NCBI RefSeq assembly: GCF_009707515.1 | Contig: NZ_WLYI01000002.1 | Span: 1 to 64,000, forward strand | Length of the DNA: 64,000 nt | Direction: 5' to 3' | From: Pseudomonas karstica | Lineage (GTDB): Bacteria; Pseudomonadota; Gammaproteobacteria; Pseudomonadales; Pseudomonadaceae | Shown here: positions 7,422 to 17,200 of the stretch, one piece after another | Layout of the letters: each line of letters begins with the position of its first letter | Numbering within the stretch: position 1 is the stretch's first letter | Notes under the pieces: model-generated | What the model saw: only the letters and a program-made list of their open reading frames with translations | What the model was told of the DNA's origin: nothing | Database searches by the model: none | Made by a program: the position numbers and the translations under genes

Positions 7422-8306
7422 ATGTTGATCTCAGTTATATCCAATGGTCAGTCACTGACACCTGATCAACCAGAGATAGTCCCGTGGTGGAGCTTTACCA
7501 AAACGGTCATAGCCGCGACCGCTCTTACGCTGGTGCGTGATGGCCTGGTGAGATTGGATGCCCCGGTTCTTGACCAACCTTTCACAGTGCGCCAACTACT
7601 GAGGCATGAAGCGGGACTCGCCGATTACGGCGAGCTTGCGCAGTATCATGCCGCTGTTGCCAACCAAGAGGCGGCCTGGCCGGAGGACGATATGTTGCGG
7701 CGCCTTGATGCCACCCGGCTTCGATATAGTCCTGGAGCCTCTTGGCGCTATTCAAACGTTGGCTACCTGTATATTGCCAAGTTGATTGAACGAGTGACCG
7801 ACCTGACGCTTGAAGAGGCCGTTAGTCGACGCACATTGATACCCTTGGGCCTATCGAGCATGCGCTTCGCAACAACGCACGCCGATTTGCAGGAGTCTTT
7901 CCCTGGGAATGCGTCGAACTATGACCCTGCCTGGGTCTATCACGGCTTGCTGATCGGTCCCATTTCGCAAGCGGCGCTTTTCCTGGATCGACTGTTCACC
8001 GGGCACCTCCTCCCGACGAGATTGCTACAGGATATGCAGGCCGTACGAATATTGGGCGGTCCCATTTCAGGACGCCCCTGGGTTACACCGGGATATGGTC
8101 TTGGTGTGATGCAGGGCCCGATTGAGGGTGGCTTAATTCTGTCCGGGCACACTGGTTGTGGGCCTGGAAGTGTCATCGCGGTGTATCGCTGCTCCGACGG
8201 AGAGGCATCAGCGTGTTGCGCTACTTTTGAGGCTGGCGCCACTGAAGGCGCCGTCGAAGCGCAAGTTGCTCGTCAATTGGTAAAAATCTTGCGCAATAGC
8301 GCTTGA
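7422..8306 (+). CDS. Serine hydrolase, beta-lactamase (S12) family
   Basis: The protein has the penicillin-binding/class C beta-lactamase fold. It shows SFTK (S-x-x-K nucleophile) near residue 22, the YSN motif in WRYSNVGYLY (about residue 115) and a C-terminal HTG (LSGHTGCGPGS) in place of KTG. The family includes esterases, D-amino-acid peptidases and lactamases. No signal peptide is seen, which suggests a cytoplasmic esterase or peptidase rather than a resistance enzyme. ATG 7422 is preferred because AGG lies six bases upstream; an in-frame GTG at 7395 and an ATG at 7410 are alternatives. At about 294 residues it is compact for the family. Confidence 0.8.
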   Translation: MLISVISNGQSLTPDQPEIVPWWSFTKTVIAATALTLVRDGLVRLDAPVLDQPFTVRQLLRHEAGLADYGELAQYHAAVANQEAAWPEDDMLRRLDATRLRYSPGASWRYSNVGYLYIAKLIERVTDLTLEEAVSRRTLIPLGLSSMRFATTHADLQESFPGNASNYDPAWVYHGLLIGPISQAALFLDRLFTGHLLPTRLLQDMQAVRILGGPISGRPWVTPGYGLGVMQGPIEGGLILSGHTGCGPGSVIAVYRCSDGEASACCATFEAGATEGAVEAQVARQLVKILRNSA

Positions 8307-8407
8307 AAGACGGCGACGAAAAAAACACAGCGGCAGTGGCTTTCTACCTGTATTCGAGGGCTACAAAACTCATGACCATCAGGGCGGTCCATAGAGCGCG
8401 GCATGGA

Positions 8408-8845
8408 TTAGTTCCCGCTTGCAGCACAGCCAGTGTGGCTTTGTTTCCCGTGAGTCCAAACAGACGTGAAGTTGAAAGTCTCTCCCGACATGGTATCGGT
8501 ACAGGGCGAACGGACGATGAGCAACGTGAACGCTTTATCTGCGTCTTTACCGGTGTATTTAACCTTATCGCTCGAAACAACCCGCTCTGCTTTGAGTTGT
8601 TTGCCTTGTGAGTTTTCAGGCGTTATCCAGGTCAATGCCGACCCATTGGCTCTAATTGTCCAGAACGGCTCATTGCCTCTAGCAACGAACTGTCGGGCAG
8701 CCTCGCCTGGCTCAGCCCCTTCCCCCGAAGACGCCTTGGATGGTTGAGCTATAACTGCATTATCAGCAGGCTTCGATTGGCTGCAGGCCGTCAATGCCAG
8801 CGTTAAAAAAACAACGCCAAGGAACGAAAAAGCATTCTGATTCAC
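8408..8845 (-). CDS. COG3650-family lipoprotein
   Basis: The 145-residue protein starts at GTG 8845 behind AAGGAA. It has a lipoprotein signal ending in the lipobox LTAC (Cys about residue 21), then a Ser/Ala-rich linker. The conserved COG3650 domain has FVARGNEPFWTIRANGSALT and a C-terminal SPCTDTMSGETFNFTS. Members are small periplasmic lipoproteins related to HslJ/META folds, with no proven function. The Cys pair (SPC and GCAAS) may form a disulfide. The gene is convergent with the serine hydrolase. Confidence 0.8.
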   Translation of the reverse strand: MNQNAFSFLGVVFLTLALTACSQSKPADNAVIAQPSKASSGEGAEPGEAARQFVARGNEPFWTIRANGSALTWITPENSQGKQLKAERVVSSDKVKYTGKDADKAFTLLIVRSPCTDTMSGETFNFTSVWTHGKQSHTGCAASGN

Positions 8846-8937
8846 GACGTTTTCCTTATCTGAAATAGTGATTCAACATAATAAAGCACCTACTCGTTAA
8901 CCGGCTCATGTTGCGTCTCCTCTAGCGTCAACCTCAG

Positions 8938-9417
8938 TCAATGTTTCAGAGCCGCTTCGATCACCGCGATGTCGATCTTTGTCATGTTCATCATGGCATC
9001 GAATGCCCGCTTGGCCGACGCAGGGTCAGGATGGGTGATTGCGGCTGTCAGGGCGCGCGGTGTGATCTGCCATGACAGCCCCCACTTGTCCTTGCACCAA
9101 CCGCAAGCGCTCTCCTGGCCACCATTACCCACAATCGCGTTCCACAAGCGATCCGTTTCGGCCTGATCATCGGTTGCCACCTGAAACGAGAAAGCTTCGT
9201 TGTGCTTGAACGCCGGCCCGCCGTTCAACCCGAGGCAAGGGATGCCCATCACCATGAACTCGACCGTCAACACATCACCCTGCTTACCCGCAGGATAGTC
9301 ACCTGGGGCGTGATGAACCGTTGTCACAGTGCTGTCGGGGAACGTCTGGGCATAGAAGGTCGCCGCCTCCAACGCGCTGCCGTCGTACCAGAGACAAATA
9401 GTGTTCTTACTGATCAT
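8938..9417 (-). CDS. VOC-family protein (PhnB / 3-demethylubiquinone methyltransferase-like)
   Basis: The 159-residue protein starts MISKNTICLWYDGSALEAATFY and contains FPDSTVTTVHHAPGDYPAGK, VMGIPCLGLNGGP and WGLSWQITP. This is the pattern of the PhnB-like branch of the vicinal-oxygen-chelate superfamily. The family is often misannotated as 3-demethylubiquinone-9 3-methyltransferase; there is no SAM site, so a methyltransferase role is unlikely. GGAG lies upstream of ATG 9417. It is monocistronic. Confidence 0.85.
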   Translation of the reverse strand: MISKNTICLWYDGSALEAATFYAQTFPDSTVTTVHHAPGDYPAGKQGDVLTVEFMVMGIPCLGLNGGPAFKHNEAFSFQVATDDQAETDRLWNAIVGNGGQESACGWCKDKWGLSWQITPRALTAAITHPDPASAKRAFDAMMNMTKIDIAVIEAALKH

Positions 9418-9763
9418 TCAAATTCTCCGAGTGCTATTTGGGAAAACGAAAATGCCGCCAGTGTCCCGCCCATCTCTTAGCCCACGCCGATCAGAGCGTT
9501 TTCAGAATAGCCAAGCCTGACACGCTTCGCCTTCAACCTCGCCGCCGTGACCAAGATTATTCTCCAGCCCGGACACTGATGGGCAACTATCAGAATCAGG
9601 TCGCGCCCCGTCGACGAGCCGTTACCTGAGCATCTGATACGCTTTTTTCTTCTTCACCTGCCTCTGTATCACAGCCCATAAGACAGCCACAATAAACCTG
9701 CTCCCCACACACCCGAGGAGCACGGCGAAAGCGTTCCCGCCACCCCTTCTTTCCGGAGGCCTT
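9418..9763. other. Intergenic region without recognised gene
   Basis: I see no convincing coding frame between the VOC gene and the small membrane peptide. The minus frame over 9622-9834 is antisense to the peptide and has no ribosome site. The part just before 9764 presumably contains the peptide's promoter. Confidence 0.4.
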
Positions 9764-9847
9764 ATGGCTAAGATGGCATATTTTCTGTTTGGATTTTTAG
9801 CGCTGACCGTCGCGATTGGTTTACTCGCGACCATTTCACCGGTCTAG
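9764..9847 (+). CDS. 27-residue single-span membrane peptide
   Basis: A short frame encodes MAKMAYFLFGFLALTVAI followed by GLLATISPV. A strong Shine-Dalgarno GGAGG lies six bases before the ATG. The peptide is one uninterrupted hydrophobic helix with a single positive charge at the N-terminus, the typical make-up of bacterial small membrane proteins. No function can be assigned. It is followed by a hairpin and is flanked by non-coding DNA. Confidence 0.6.
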   Translation: MAKMAYFLFGFLALTVAIGLLATISPV

Positions 9848-9855
9848 GCCAGATG

Positions 9856-9876
9856 CAAAAAGCCCAGCGCGGGGCT
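9856..9876 (-). terminator. Minus-strand terminator-like hairpin
   Basis: On the minus strand AGCCC and GGGCT form a stem with a GC-rich loop, followed by TTTTTGC. It lies downstream of the nuclease gene and could end that transcript, though about 180 bases separate the two. Confidence 0.5.
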
Positions 9877-10051
9877 AGGCTGAAATTGTCAGCTCTCGTT
9901 GCGAAACTTCTGTCCCAATCTGGCCAGGTATCGCATCAGCTTTTCTTCCCGCGCCTTGGCATGCCCATCTGGATGAAGGTCTGCAAGAAGGCAATAGATA
10001 ACTTGGCCGGCCGCATATAATCGACAACCAGTAAAATTGCTTCATAGACAG

Positions 10052-10894
10052 CTACTTGCACCCAATCCGACCAGGTAATTGCCCCTGCTTTGACTTCAGT
10101 GCGGCCTGTACCTGTTGCGGTAAATCGCTCCAAAAAGTGAGCCCTGAGCGCTCTTCAATTTGAGCAACGGTCACTTGATAATCGCAGAAGCTAGCGCTTC
10201 GCGGCGTTTCTTGATTCATCACGAATGATGCGTAGACGCCACTTGCAGGTGAGTTGCCCACAAAGATAATTTTCCAGTATCCACTCGGAATAGTGTGGAC
10301 CTTGTTCGTGCCTGGGAGTGAGCCTACAAAGTGCTCATAGAGTGGCCCCGTAGCGACGTACACCTGATTGATTGTCGGGTCTTTACTGAGAGTTCGTTCC
10401 TGATCCTCGAGACGCGCCCACGGCCCTTGATTGAGTTCGGATTTCTGAGGGGTGATGTTCGATAGGTAATTGAGTGTTTGCCAGTCCGGAACCCCGCCCA
10501 ACGAAGCGAGGTTCGCTTGGTGGCCACGATCAACGTTGAGCGCAACATTTGCTCCGTTGTAATCGACCGGGTCGAGCGTCTCTCCGGCGGGGATATCCGG
10601 GTCTGTCCTCCAATTGCGCGGGCGCCCGCTGGCAAGTGTCTGCTTGGTGATTTTGTATGACACCCAGTTCGCAAACTTCGTCGAACCATTGTTGTTCAGC
10701 GTGTACGCTTGCCGATTCAACGTCAAAGGACTGCCGCCAGCAGGACACCCCACCGAGCAGTTATCGAACTGCTGCGCTTGTACTGCTTGCTCTTCTACGG
10801 CCCCCAACTCGTGCGGTCTTTGCGTTGTCGAACAGGCCGCTATTAGCGGGATCAGTAGTAACGCCGCGTGTTTCAACTTAAGACTTCCTTGCAT
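10052..10894 (-). CDS. DNA/RNA non-specific endonuclease, lipoprotein
   Basis: The 280-residue protein begins with a lipoprotein signal (MQGSLKLKHAALLLIPLIAAC, lipobox Cys 21). It has the beta-beta-alpha-metal nuclease core with the catalytic DRGHQANLASLGG (about residues 122-134) and the metal-ligand region NYLSNITPQKSELNQGPW. Relatives (Serratia nuclease, NucA type) cleave DNA and RNA extracellularly or in the periplasm for nutrition or competition. Cysteines at both ends (DNCSVGCP, SFCDY, RIGCK) suggest disulfides. GAGGGGAG precedes ATG 10894. It is monocistronic. Confidence 0.9.
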   Translation of the reverse strand: MQGSLKLKHAALLLIPLIAACSTTQRPHELGAVEEQAVQAQQFDNCSVGCPAGGSPLTLNRQAYTLNNNGSTKFANWVSYKITKQTLASGRPRNWRTDPDIPAGETLDPVDYNGANVALNVDRGHQANLASLGGVPDWQTLNYLSNITPQKSELNQGPWARLEDQERTLSKDPTINQVYVATGPLYEHFVGSLPGTNKVHTIPSGYWKIIFVGNSPASGVYASFVMNQETPRSASFCDYQVTVAQIEERSGLTFWSDLPQQVQAALKSKQGQLPGRIGCK

Positions 10895-11152
10895 GATATA
10901 GCTCCCCTCTGGGGTATTACATCGATTGATGACAGCTCTGTTTCCCAGGCTCCATCGAGGGCTGCCCCTCGATAGAACTAAAGGAACGCTTCAGAATGAA
11001 GTCCGTGAATGCCGCAGATCGAGTAAGGAGGGAGATTGCGAGGTGATGGAAAGATCTAGGAATCGAGAGATGTGATCAGCGAGCCAGGGCTTTGCGTTAG
11101 TAGCCCATTGGAGGGTGATGCCCCGGATGCGCCTGCACTTTCCCAAGCCCAA
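10895..11152. other. Intergenic region, nothing recognised
   Basis: No gene-like frame or repeat stands out between the nuclease start and the tRNA-Cys terminator. The nuclease promoter must be here. Confidence 0.35.
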
Positions 11153-11153
11153 T

Positions 11154-11187
11154 AAAAAACCCCGTAGACGTTAATCTACGGGGTTTT
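11154..11187 (-). terminator. Terminator after tRNA-Cys
   Basis: CCCCGTAGA and TCTACGGGG form a strong stem with a short loop (ACGTTAAT region). On the minus strand it is followed by TTTTTTAT. It begins just downstream of the tRNA 3' end. Confidence 0.9.
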
Positions 11188-11193
11188 CAAGAG

Positions 11194-11267
11194 TGGAGGC
11201 CGAGGTCGGAATCGAACCGGCGTAGGCGGATTTGCAATCCGCTGCATAACCATTTTGCTACTCGGCC
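11194..11267 (-). tRNA. tRNA-Cys (anticodon GCA)
   Basis: The 74-nt minus-strand sequence begins GGCCGAGTAGC and ends CTCGGCCTCCA, with paired acceptor ends and encoded CCA. The anticodon arm GCGGA-TTGCAAA-TCCGC gives GCA. The D arm and the T arm (CCGGTTCGATTCCGA) are canonical. Confidence 0.97.
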
Positions 11268-11398
11268 TCAAGCGATCAATGCCCTGGATACTGGCACTCA
11301 CCGCATACAAACTTGAGAAGGCCATGTAAAACATGCCTCTACTCTATCCTACTGAAAACATTGAAGTTTTTTCAACTCCAGTGCGTTCGATGGGCGCA

Positions 11399-11427
11399 AT
11401 TATGCATTCATTTGCCAGTGCTTGCAA
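11399..11427 (-). promoter_or_regulatory. Candidate sigma70 promoter ahead of tRNA-Cys
   Basis: On the minus strand TTGCAA (11422-11427) and CATAAT (11399-11404) are separated by 17 bases. It is the best promoter-like pair upstream of the tRNA, which would then have a leader of about 125 nt. The rest of 11268-11587 shows no gene. Confidence 0.35.
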
Positions 11428-11587
11428 CCCCTTGATTTCAAGAAATATTCTCTGGCAAGTGTGGATTGTACCCACTTCGCCCGCGGTATCGTGGCCGCTG
11501 CCGCAGTGCTCGCAAGCGCCGGCAGCCTTGACCGGGGCCTTCCAGACTCTTTGGGCAGAGCCTGGAAGGTGTGCGGATGGTTTCGTC

Positions 11588-13312
11588 TTAATAGCCCAGG
11601 GACAGCCCGGTATTGCGTCGTGGATCGTTAGCCCCATAGAAACGGTTCTTGCCCACAGGCTTGCCACCCAGGGACGGCGCGCCCACCAGGATCGCCGCCA
11701 GGTGGTTGGCATCCTGGGGACCGGCGAATGTATGGCCCCAGCTTTGCAGGATTTTCTGGGTGTCCGGGCTCAAGGTAAAAGCCTCGATATTGGTGGCCTC
11801 CGGCATCCACTGTTGGTGGAAGCGCGGCGCATTCACCGCCTCCTGGATATTCATCTTGTAGTCGATGACATTGAGGATGGTCAGCAACGTGGCGGTGATA
11901 ATGCGGCTCCCTCCGGGTGTGCCGACGACCATGACCGCCTTGCCATCTTTGGTAATGATGGTCGGGCTCATGGACGACAGCGGCGCCTTGCCCGGTGCGA
12001 TGGCGTTGGCTTCGCCCTGGATCAATCCGTACATGTTGGGCACGCCGACTTTGACGGTGAAATCGTCCATCTCGTCATTGAGGATAACCCCGGTCTTGCT
12101 GGCCATGACACCGGCACCAAACCAGTCATTGAGGGTATAGGTCACCGATACCGCATTGCCCCACTTGTCGACAATGGAGTAATGGGTCGTGTTGTTGCCT
12201 TCATGGGGCGACACGCCCGGCTTGATTGCCTGGGAGTCTCCGGCTTTCTGCGGCTCAATCGCGGCGCGCAGTTTGGCCGCGTAGTCTTTGTCCAGTAGGT
12301 GGGCCACCGGGTTTTCCACGAAGTCCGGGTCGCCCAGGTAGCTGTTGCGGTCGACATAGGCGTGGCGCATGGCTTCGATCTGATAGTGCACGCCCTGGGC
12401 GGAGCCGTAGCCCAGTTCGGCCATCGGGTAGCCTTCAAGGATGTTCATGATTTGGCAGATCACCACACCGCCAGAGCTGGGTGGTGGCGCCGAGACCACA
12501 TGGTAGCCACGGTAGTCACACTCGATGGGGGCCAGTTCCCGGGTCTTGTATTTGTCCAGGTCAGCCTGGGCAATGATGCCCTTGCCTGCCTGGCTGGAAT
12601 CAACAATTGCCTTGGCCACCCAACCTTTATAGAAGCCATCGGTGCCTTTCGCGGAGATTTCCCGCAAGGTTTTCGCCAGTTCCTTTTGCACCAGTTTCTG
12701 GCCCAGCTGCAACGGTTCGCCGTTGTGCAGGAAGATACCGCGCATATCCTGGTCTTTTTTGAATTCGTCGGTGGCGCTGTGCAGCATGTCGATATCGCCC
12801 TGATCCAGCTCAAAGCCGTTTTCTGCCAACTTGATGGCTGGAGCGATCACCTGGGCGCGCTTGAGGGTCCCGTATTTGCTCAGCGCCAGCTCCATGCCAG
12901 AGACCGTGCCCGGCACGCCCACCGCCAGATGCCCCTTGGCACTCAGCCCAGGGACCACATTGCCCTCCTTGTCCAGGTACATATCCGCAGTGGCTGCCAG
13001 CGGGGCTTTTTCGCGAAAGTCGAGGAAGGTCTTGCGCCCGTCCGCCAGCTGCACGGTCATGAACCCGCCGCCGCCCAGGTTGCCGGCGGCCGGATAAACC
13101 ACGGCCAACGCATACCCCACCGCCACCGCTGCATCCACGGCGTTGCCGCCGGCCTTGAGCACATCGACGCCGACATGGGTCGCCAGGTGCTGGGCCGTGA
13201 CCACCATGCCATTTTCACCCCCTACCGGAGCCTCGGAGGCGGCCTGCACACCACTGAACGTCAGCACTAACGCCGTGGCTATCAATGTTCGGGTAAAGGG
13301 TTGGTAGTTCAT
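11588..13312 (-). CDS. ggt: Gamma-glutamyltransferase
   Basis: The 574-residue precursor has a Sec signal (MNYQPFTRTLIATALVLTF...VQA) and is periplasmic. It is processed into two subunits by cleavage before the catalytic threonine. This lies in EGNNTTHYSIVDKWGNAVS (about residues 373-391), where the T-T-H-Y-S motif is diagnostic. The small-subunit motif GTPGGSRIITATLLT is present. The enzyme hydrolyses or transfers the gamma-glutamyl group of glutathione and related peptides, letting the cell use extracellular glutathione. Length is normal. It is monocistronic and divergent from nicS. Confidence 0.95.
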   Translation of the reverse strand: MNYQPFTRTLIATALVLTFSGVQAASEAPVGGENGMVVTAQHLATHVGVDVLKAGGNAVDAAVAVGYALAVVYPAAGNLGGGGFMTVQLADGRKTFLDFREKAPLAATADMYLDKEGNVVPGLSAKGHLAVGVPGTVSGMELALSKYGTLKRAQVIAPAIKLAENGFELDQGDIDMLHSATDEFKKDQDMRGIFLHNGEPLQLGQKLVQKELAKTLREISAKGTDGFYKGWVAKAIVDSSQAGKGIIAQADLDKYKTRELAPIECDYRGYHVVSAPPPSSGGVVICQIMNILEGYPMAELGYGSAQGVHYQIEAMRHAYVDRNSYLGDPDFVENPVAHLLDKDYAAKLRAAIEPQKAGDSQAIKPGVSPHEGNNTTHYSIVDKWGNAVSVTYTLNDWFGAGVMASKTGVILNDEMDDFTVKVGVPNMYGLIQGEANAIAPGKAPLSSMSPTIITKDGKAVMVVGTPGGSRIITATLLTILNVIDYKMNIQEAVNAPRFHQQWMPEATNIEAFTLSPDTQKILQSWGHTFAGPQDANHLAAILVGAPSLGGKPVGKNRFYGANDPRRNTGLSLGY

Positions 13313-13473
13313 CCGTGGATACTCTAATTATTTGGAAACGTAAACTTAGCCCTTCCAGGATCCGATACCCAAGCACCATGGCGTTTTTATAACAGAGCCT
13401 GTCGGTGGCAGAACGGACGAGACCAGGCCCATGCTATATTCGCGGCCTTTACACCACCCAGGACACCTCCCCG

Positions 13474-14130
13474 ATGGTGATCAAGAAGACCGGCATCCGC
13501 GCCCAGCAAGCCGACCAAACCCGTGCACGAATTCTCCAGGCGGCGATCAAGGTCTTCACCCGTGACGGCTACTCCGGCGGCCGGGTGGACAGCATCTCCC
13601 GGGAAGCCGACTCCAATGACCGCATGCTCTATTACTACTTCGGCAGCAAGGAACAGCTGTTTGTCTGCGTGCTGGAGCACACTTACGAGCGGTTCAACAA
13701 AGCCGAAAGCACACTCAAGCTCGACTTGAACGCACCAGTCCAGGCCCTGCAGGATCTGGTGGCATTTATCTGGAACTACTACGTCAAGCATCCAGAATTT
13801 GTTGCCATCCTCAGTATCGAGAACCTGCACAAGGGCAAGCATGCCAAGCAGTCCAGCGAATTGCGCCGATTGTCCGGGGAAGCGGTCGGGGTACTGCGAC
13901 CGATAATCGAAGCGGGACAGGCCCAGGGGCTGTTTCGTGAAGACATCGACATCAAGCACGTGTACTTGATGATTGCCTCGCTGTGCTACTTCTACAACTC
14001 CAACCAGCATACCCTCAGCTCGTTTCTCGGCGAGGAACTGGCAGACAAGGCGCAACAGCGAGGCTGGCTTGGTTTTATCAGTGACCTTGTGCTACGGGGA
14101 GTGTGTAAGGCGCCACCGACCCAACAGTAG
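13474..14130 (+). CDS. nicS: TetR-family regulator NicS of nicotinate dehydrogenase genes
   Basis: The 218-residue regulator has an N-terminal TetR helix-turn-helix (QTRARILQAAIKVFTRDGYSGG, cited in part, then DRMLYYYFGSKEQLF at about residues 50-64). A C-terminal ligand domain follows. Its place next to nicAB, in the same convergent arrangement as NicS in Pseudomonas putida, supports the name. In that species NicS represses nicAB and is released by nicotinate or 6-hydroxynicotinate. ATG 13474 is chosen because the homology starts MVIKKTGIRAQQADQ; the frame is open to 13405. Two matching inverted repeats lie before nicA, not before this gene. Confidence 0.8.
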   Translation: MVIKKTGIRAQQADQTRARILQAAIKVFTRDGYSGGRVDSISREADSNDRMLYYYFGSKEQLFVCVLEHTYERFNKAESTLKLDLNAPVQALQDLVAFIWNYYVKHPEFVAILSIENLHKGKHAKQSSELRRLSGEAVGVLRPIIEAGQAQGLFREDIDIKHVYLMIASLCYFYNSNQHTLSSFLGEELADKAQQRGWLGFISDLVLRGVCKAPPTQQ

Positions 14131-14180
14131 ACACCGGATCAAAATTCGGGGTTGGCGCAACGGCCCCAATGGCGGTCCTG

Positions 14181-14222
14181 CGGACACGCATCGCAGCCTC
14201 GTGCCTCGCCAGCGGCTACACG
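14181..14222 (-). repeat. REP-like repeat, family 2 (single unit)
   Basis: The stretch reads, on the minus strand, TGTAGCCGCTGGCGAGGCAC then GAGGCTGCGATGCGTG. It matches the units at 18427-18540 and 19098-19201. It lies between nicS and the nicB end, two convergent genes, where such palindromic units are usual. Confidence 0.7.
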
Positions 14223-14240
14223 GCATCGTGAATAAGCCCA

Positions 14241-17200
14241 TCAGTGAGTACCAGGATTGGCCCTCAGGTGCGCCACCTTCTGCTCCAGCCCTTCCCATCC
14301 CGGCGCATTCGGTGCAAACCTGCCGCGCAGATACGCCGCCAATTCAGCGACCTGGGTGTTGGACAGGCTGTCCTTGAACCCCGGCATGTACCCCAGGTCT
14401 TTGGTCGCCGGGGTGCTGATGCCCTGCAGGATCACCTTGATCAGGTTGTCCGGCTGGTCGCTGTGCACATTGGTATTGGTCGCCAGTGATGGACTGACAC
14501 CAAACAACTTCGGCCCCAGCCCGTCGGCATGACACGCCTTGCATGAACCTTCGAATACCCGTCGCCCATTGGCATTGGGGGCTGTCGTGGCAGCTACTAT
14601 CTGCGCTTCGGCGCTGGCATCACCCTTGAGAGACGCCAGGTAAACGGCCATCGCCCGGATATCGACCTTGGGCAATTTGGCCAGCTCGGACACTACCGGC
14701 CCCATCGGCCCTGCCGCAACGCCGTGAGCATCGGAATAGCCGGTGCTCAAGTAGGTAAACAATTGCTCCTCGGTCCACGGCGTCGGGGCCTTGGACAGGC
14801 CATTCAATGCGGGCGCCTCCCAACCATCCACCGTCCCACCCGCCAGGAATGCCTTGCCGCCCTTCTCTGCCCCCATTATGTTGCGCGGCGAATGACAGGC
14901 CGCGCAATGCCCCAACCCATTGACCAGATAAGCGCCGCGATTCCACTGCTCGCCACGCTCAGGCTGCACGGTGATTTCCCCTCGGCGCAAAAACAGCGCA
15001 TTCCACCCCGCCATCAACGGCCGCAGATTGAACGGAAACCCCATGGCATTGGGCGTCGGGGCCTGGCTCACCGGCGCCTGGGACATCAAGTAGGCATAGA
15101 GCGCCTGCATGTCCGCCTCGTCGATATTGCGAAACGCCGTATAGGGAAACGCCGGATACAGGTTGCGCCCATCGCGGCCAATGCCGTCGCGCATCGCCCG
15201 CTCAAACGCCGGGTACGACCATCCACCGATCCCGGTCTTCACGTCCGGGGTAATATTGCTGCTGAACAAGGTACCGAACGGCGTCTGCATCGCCAGGCCG
15301 CCGGCATTGGGCGCCCCGCCAGGCGCTGTGTGGCACACCGCACAATCCCCGACGGCCGCCAGCAAGCGCCCGCGCTCCAGGGTCGCCTTGGACCAGGTTC
15401 CCGCGCCGGGGGGCGCAATCGGTGCGATCTCAGAGTGAAACGGCCAAGCGGTGGCGGCCATGCCCAGCACTGCGCCAAAGGCGGCGAACAGCGAACCGAA
15501 CAACCACTTCTTGCGTTTCCCCGGGGATTTCGCCGACTCGCCCAGGGTGCCCGCATTCAGCGCCGCCAATACCCGCTCCGGAGTAATCGGCAACTCACGG
15601 AAACGAATGCCGGTGGCATCATAAATCGCATTGGCAATCGCCGCCGCGCTGGGCACCGAGGCCGACTCGCCGGCACCCATCGGTGGTTGGTCCTGGCGGG
15701 GCATCATCAGCACATCGATCTTCGGCACTTCGGGGAAGGTCAGGATCGGGTACCCGCCCCACTCCTTGCTCGCCACCGTCGACTCCTCAAACGTCACCCG
15801 TTCCTTGAGCACACGACTGGTGGACTGGATCACATTGCCATGGATCTGATGCTGCACCCCCGCCGGGTTGATCATCATGCCCGAGTCATGGCCGATCACC
15901 ACCCGGGTCACCGAAACATCGCCGGTCTGTTTGTCGATGGCCACATCCGCCACCCACGCCGCCCAGGCCGCACCGAAGCCAGGGAACTTGCTATGGATAT
16001 AACGCGCGTAGGCAAAGCCCCGCCCCCGAAGCAGATGATCTTCGTTGGCGGTTTGCATCGGTGCGGTGCGTGGCACCCAGTTGGCGCGCTCAGCAGTGGA
16101 CTTCACCAACTCGATGGCGCGTTCGTCCTTCAGGTAACGCAAGCGGTATTCCACCGGGTCGACACCGGCGGCGAATGCCAGCTCATCGATATAGGATTCA
16201 TGGGCGAAGGTATTGGGCAGCGCCGACACCCCGCGCATCCACGAGGCGCGGACAATCGGAGCCATGTCGTTGATAGTCACCCGCATGTGCTCAATGTCAT
16301 AGGGCGGGATCGAGGTGCGGTCGCCCATCTCGAACATCGCCGCCACTGGCTCCACGCGCCCGGTCAGCAGCAAGGCCAGGGTCGGCGCGCCGTTGGATGG
16401 GTAGCTGGTTTCAAAATCATAGGCGGCGATGCTACCGTCGGCATTCAGGCCGCCGTCGACATCCATCAACTGCGCCGTACCCTTGGGTTCCCACAAGTGT
16501 TCCTGCTCACGGGTCAGTTGTACCCGCACCGGCTTGCCCACTGCCCGGGACAGCAGCAAGGCATCGGCACACACATCGTCGGCACAGTTGCGACCGTAGC
16601 AACCAGAGGCCTCCATGCGGATCACCTCGACCGACTCTTCCGGGCATTCCAGCAACCAGGCAAGGTCGGCTCGCAACAGGTGCGGGTTCTGGCTGCCGGA
16701 CCAGACCCGGCTTCCCGCCACCTGATAATCCGCCACGCCGCACGAGGGGCCGATGGATCCGTGCATCTGATACGGCCACAGGTAAGTCCGTGGCATGCGC
16801 TGGCTGGCGCCGGCCAGCGCTTCGTCGACCTGCCCCTGGTCGAGTACCGTTCGCCGCACCCGGGGGTTGTCGCGAATGGCCTGTTCGACATCGCTCATAT
16901 CCGGCAGCGCGTTGTTCCAGGGTTTCCAGTGCACCTGTAATGCCTGGGCGGCCTTGATCGCCTGCTCTTCGCGCAACGCCACCACGCCGACAAAATCGCC
17001 AATCACCACCACTGCGACAATCCCAGGAATATGCGCGATGGACGACTCATCCACATTCAACAGGCTGTTGCCCACAAAGTCACCGCAATCCAGCCCGGCA
17101 TAGGGCGGACGAACGACCCTGCCATGGAGCATGTCCGGCACGCGCATATCGTGGACATAAGTCAGCTCACCAGTGGCCTTGCCGGGAATATCCACCCGCG

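Noticed and set aside
8938..9417. Annotation as ubiquinone methyltransferase
   Set aside because: The PhnB-like VOC protein has no SAM-binding motif; the name is a database inheritance.
9889..10041. Minus frame encoding DLHPDGHAKAREEKLMRYLARL
   Set aside because: It looks protein-like but has no start codon in 50 codons and no family match. It could be a fossil, but the evidence is too thin to list.
12299..13270. 323-codon plus frame over ggt
   Set aside because: Antisense to a well-supported gene, with no recognisable domain.
14724..16940. 738-codon open frame on the plus strand
   Set aside because: It is antisense to nicB, has a composition dominated by His/Arg/Pro typical of mirror frames in high-GC genes, and matches no family.
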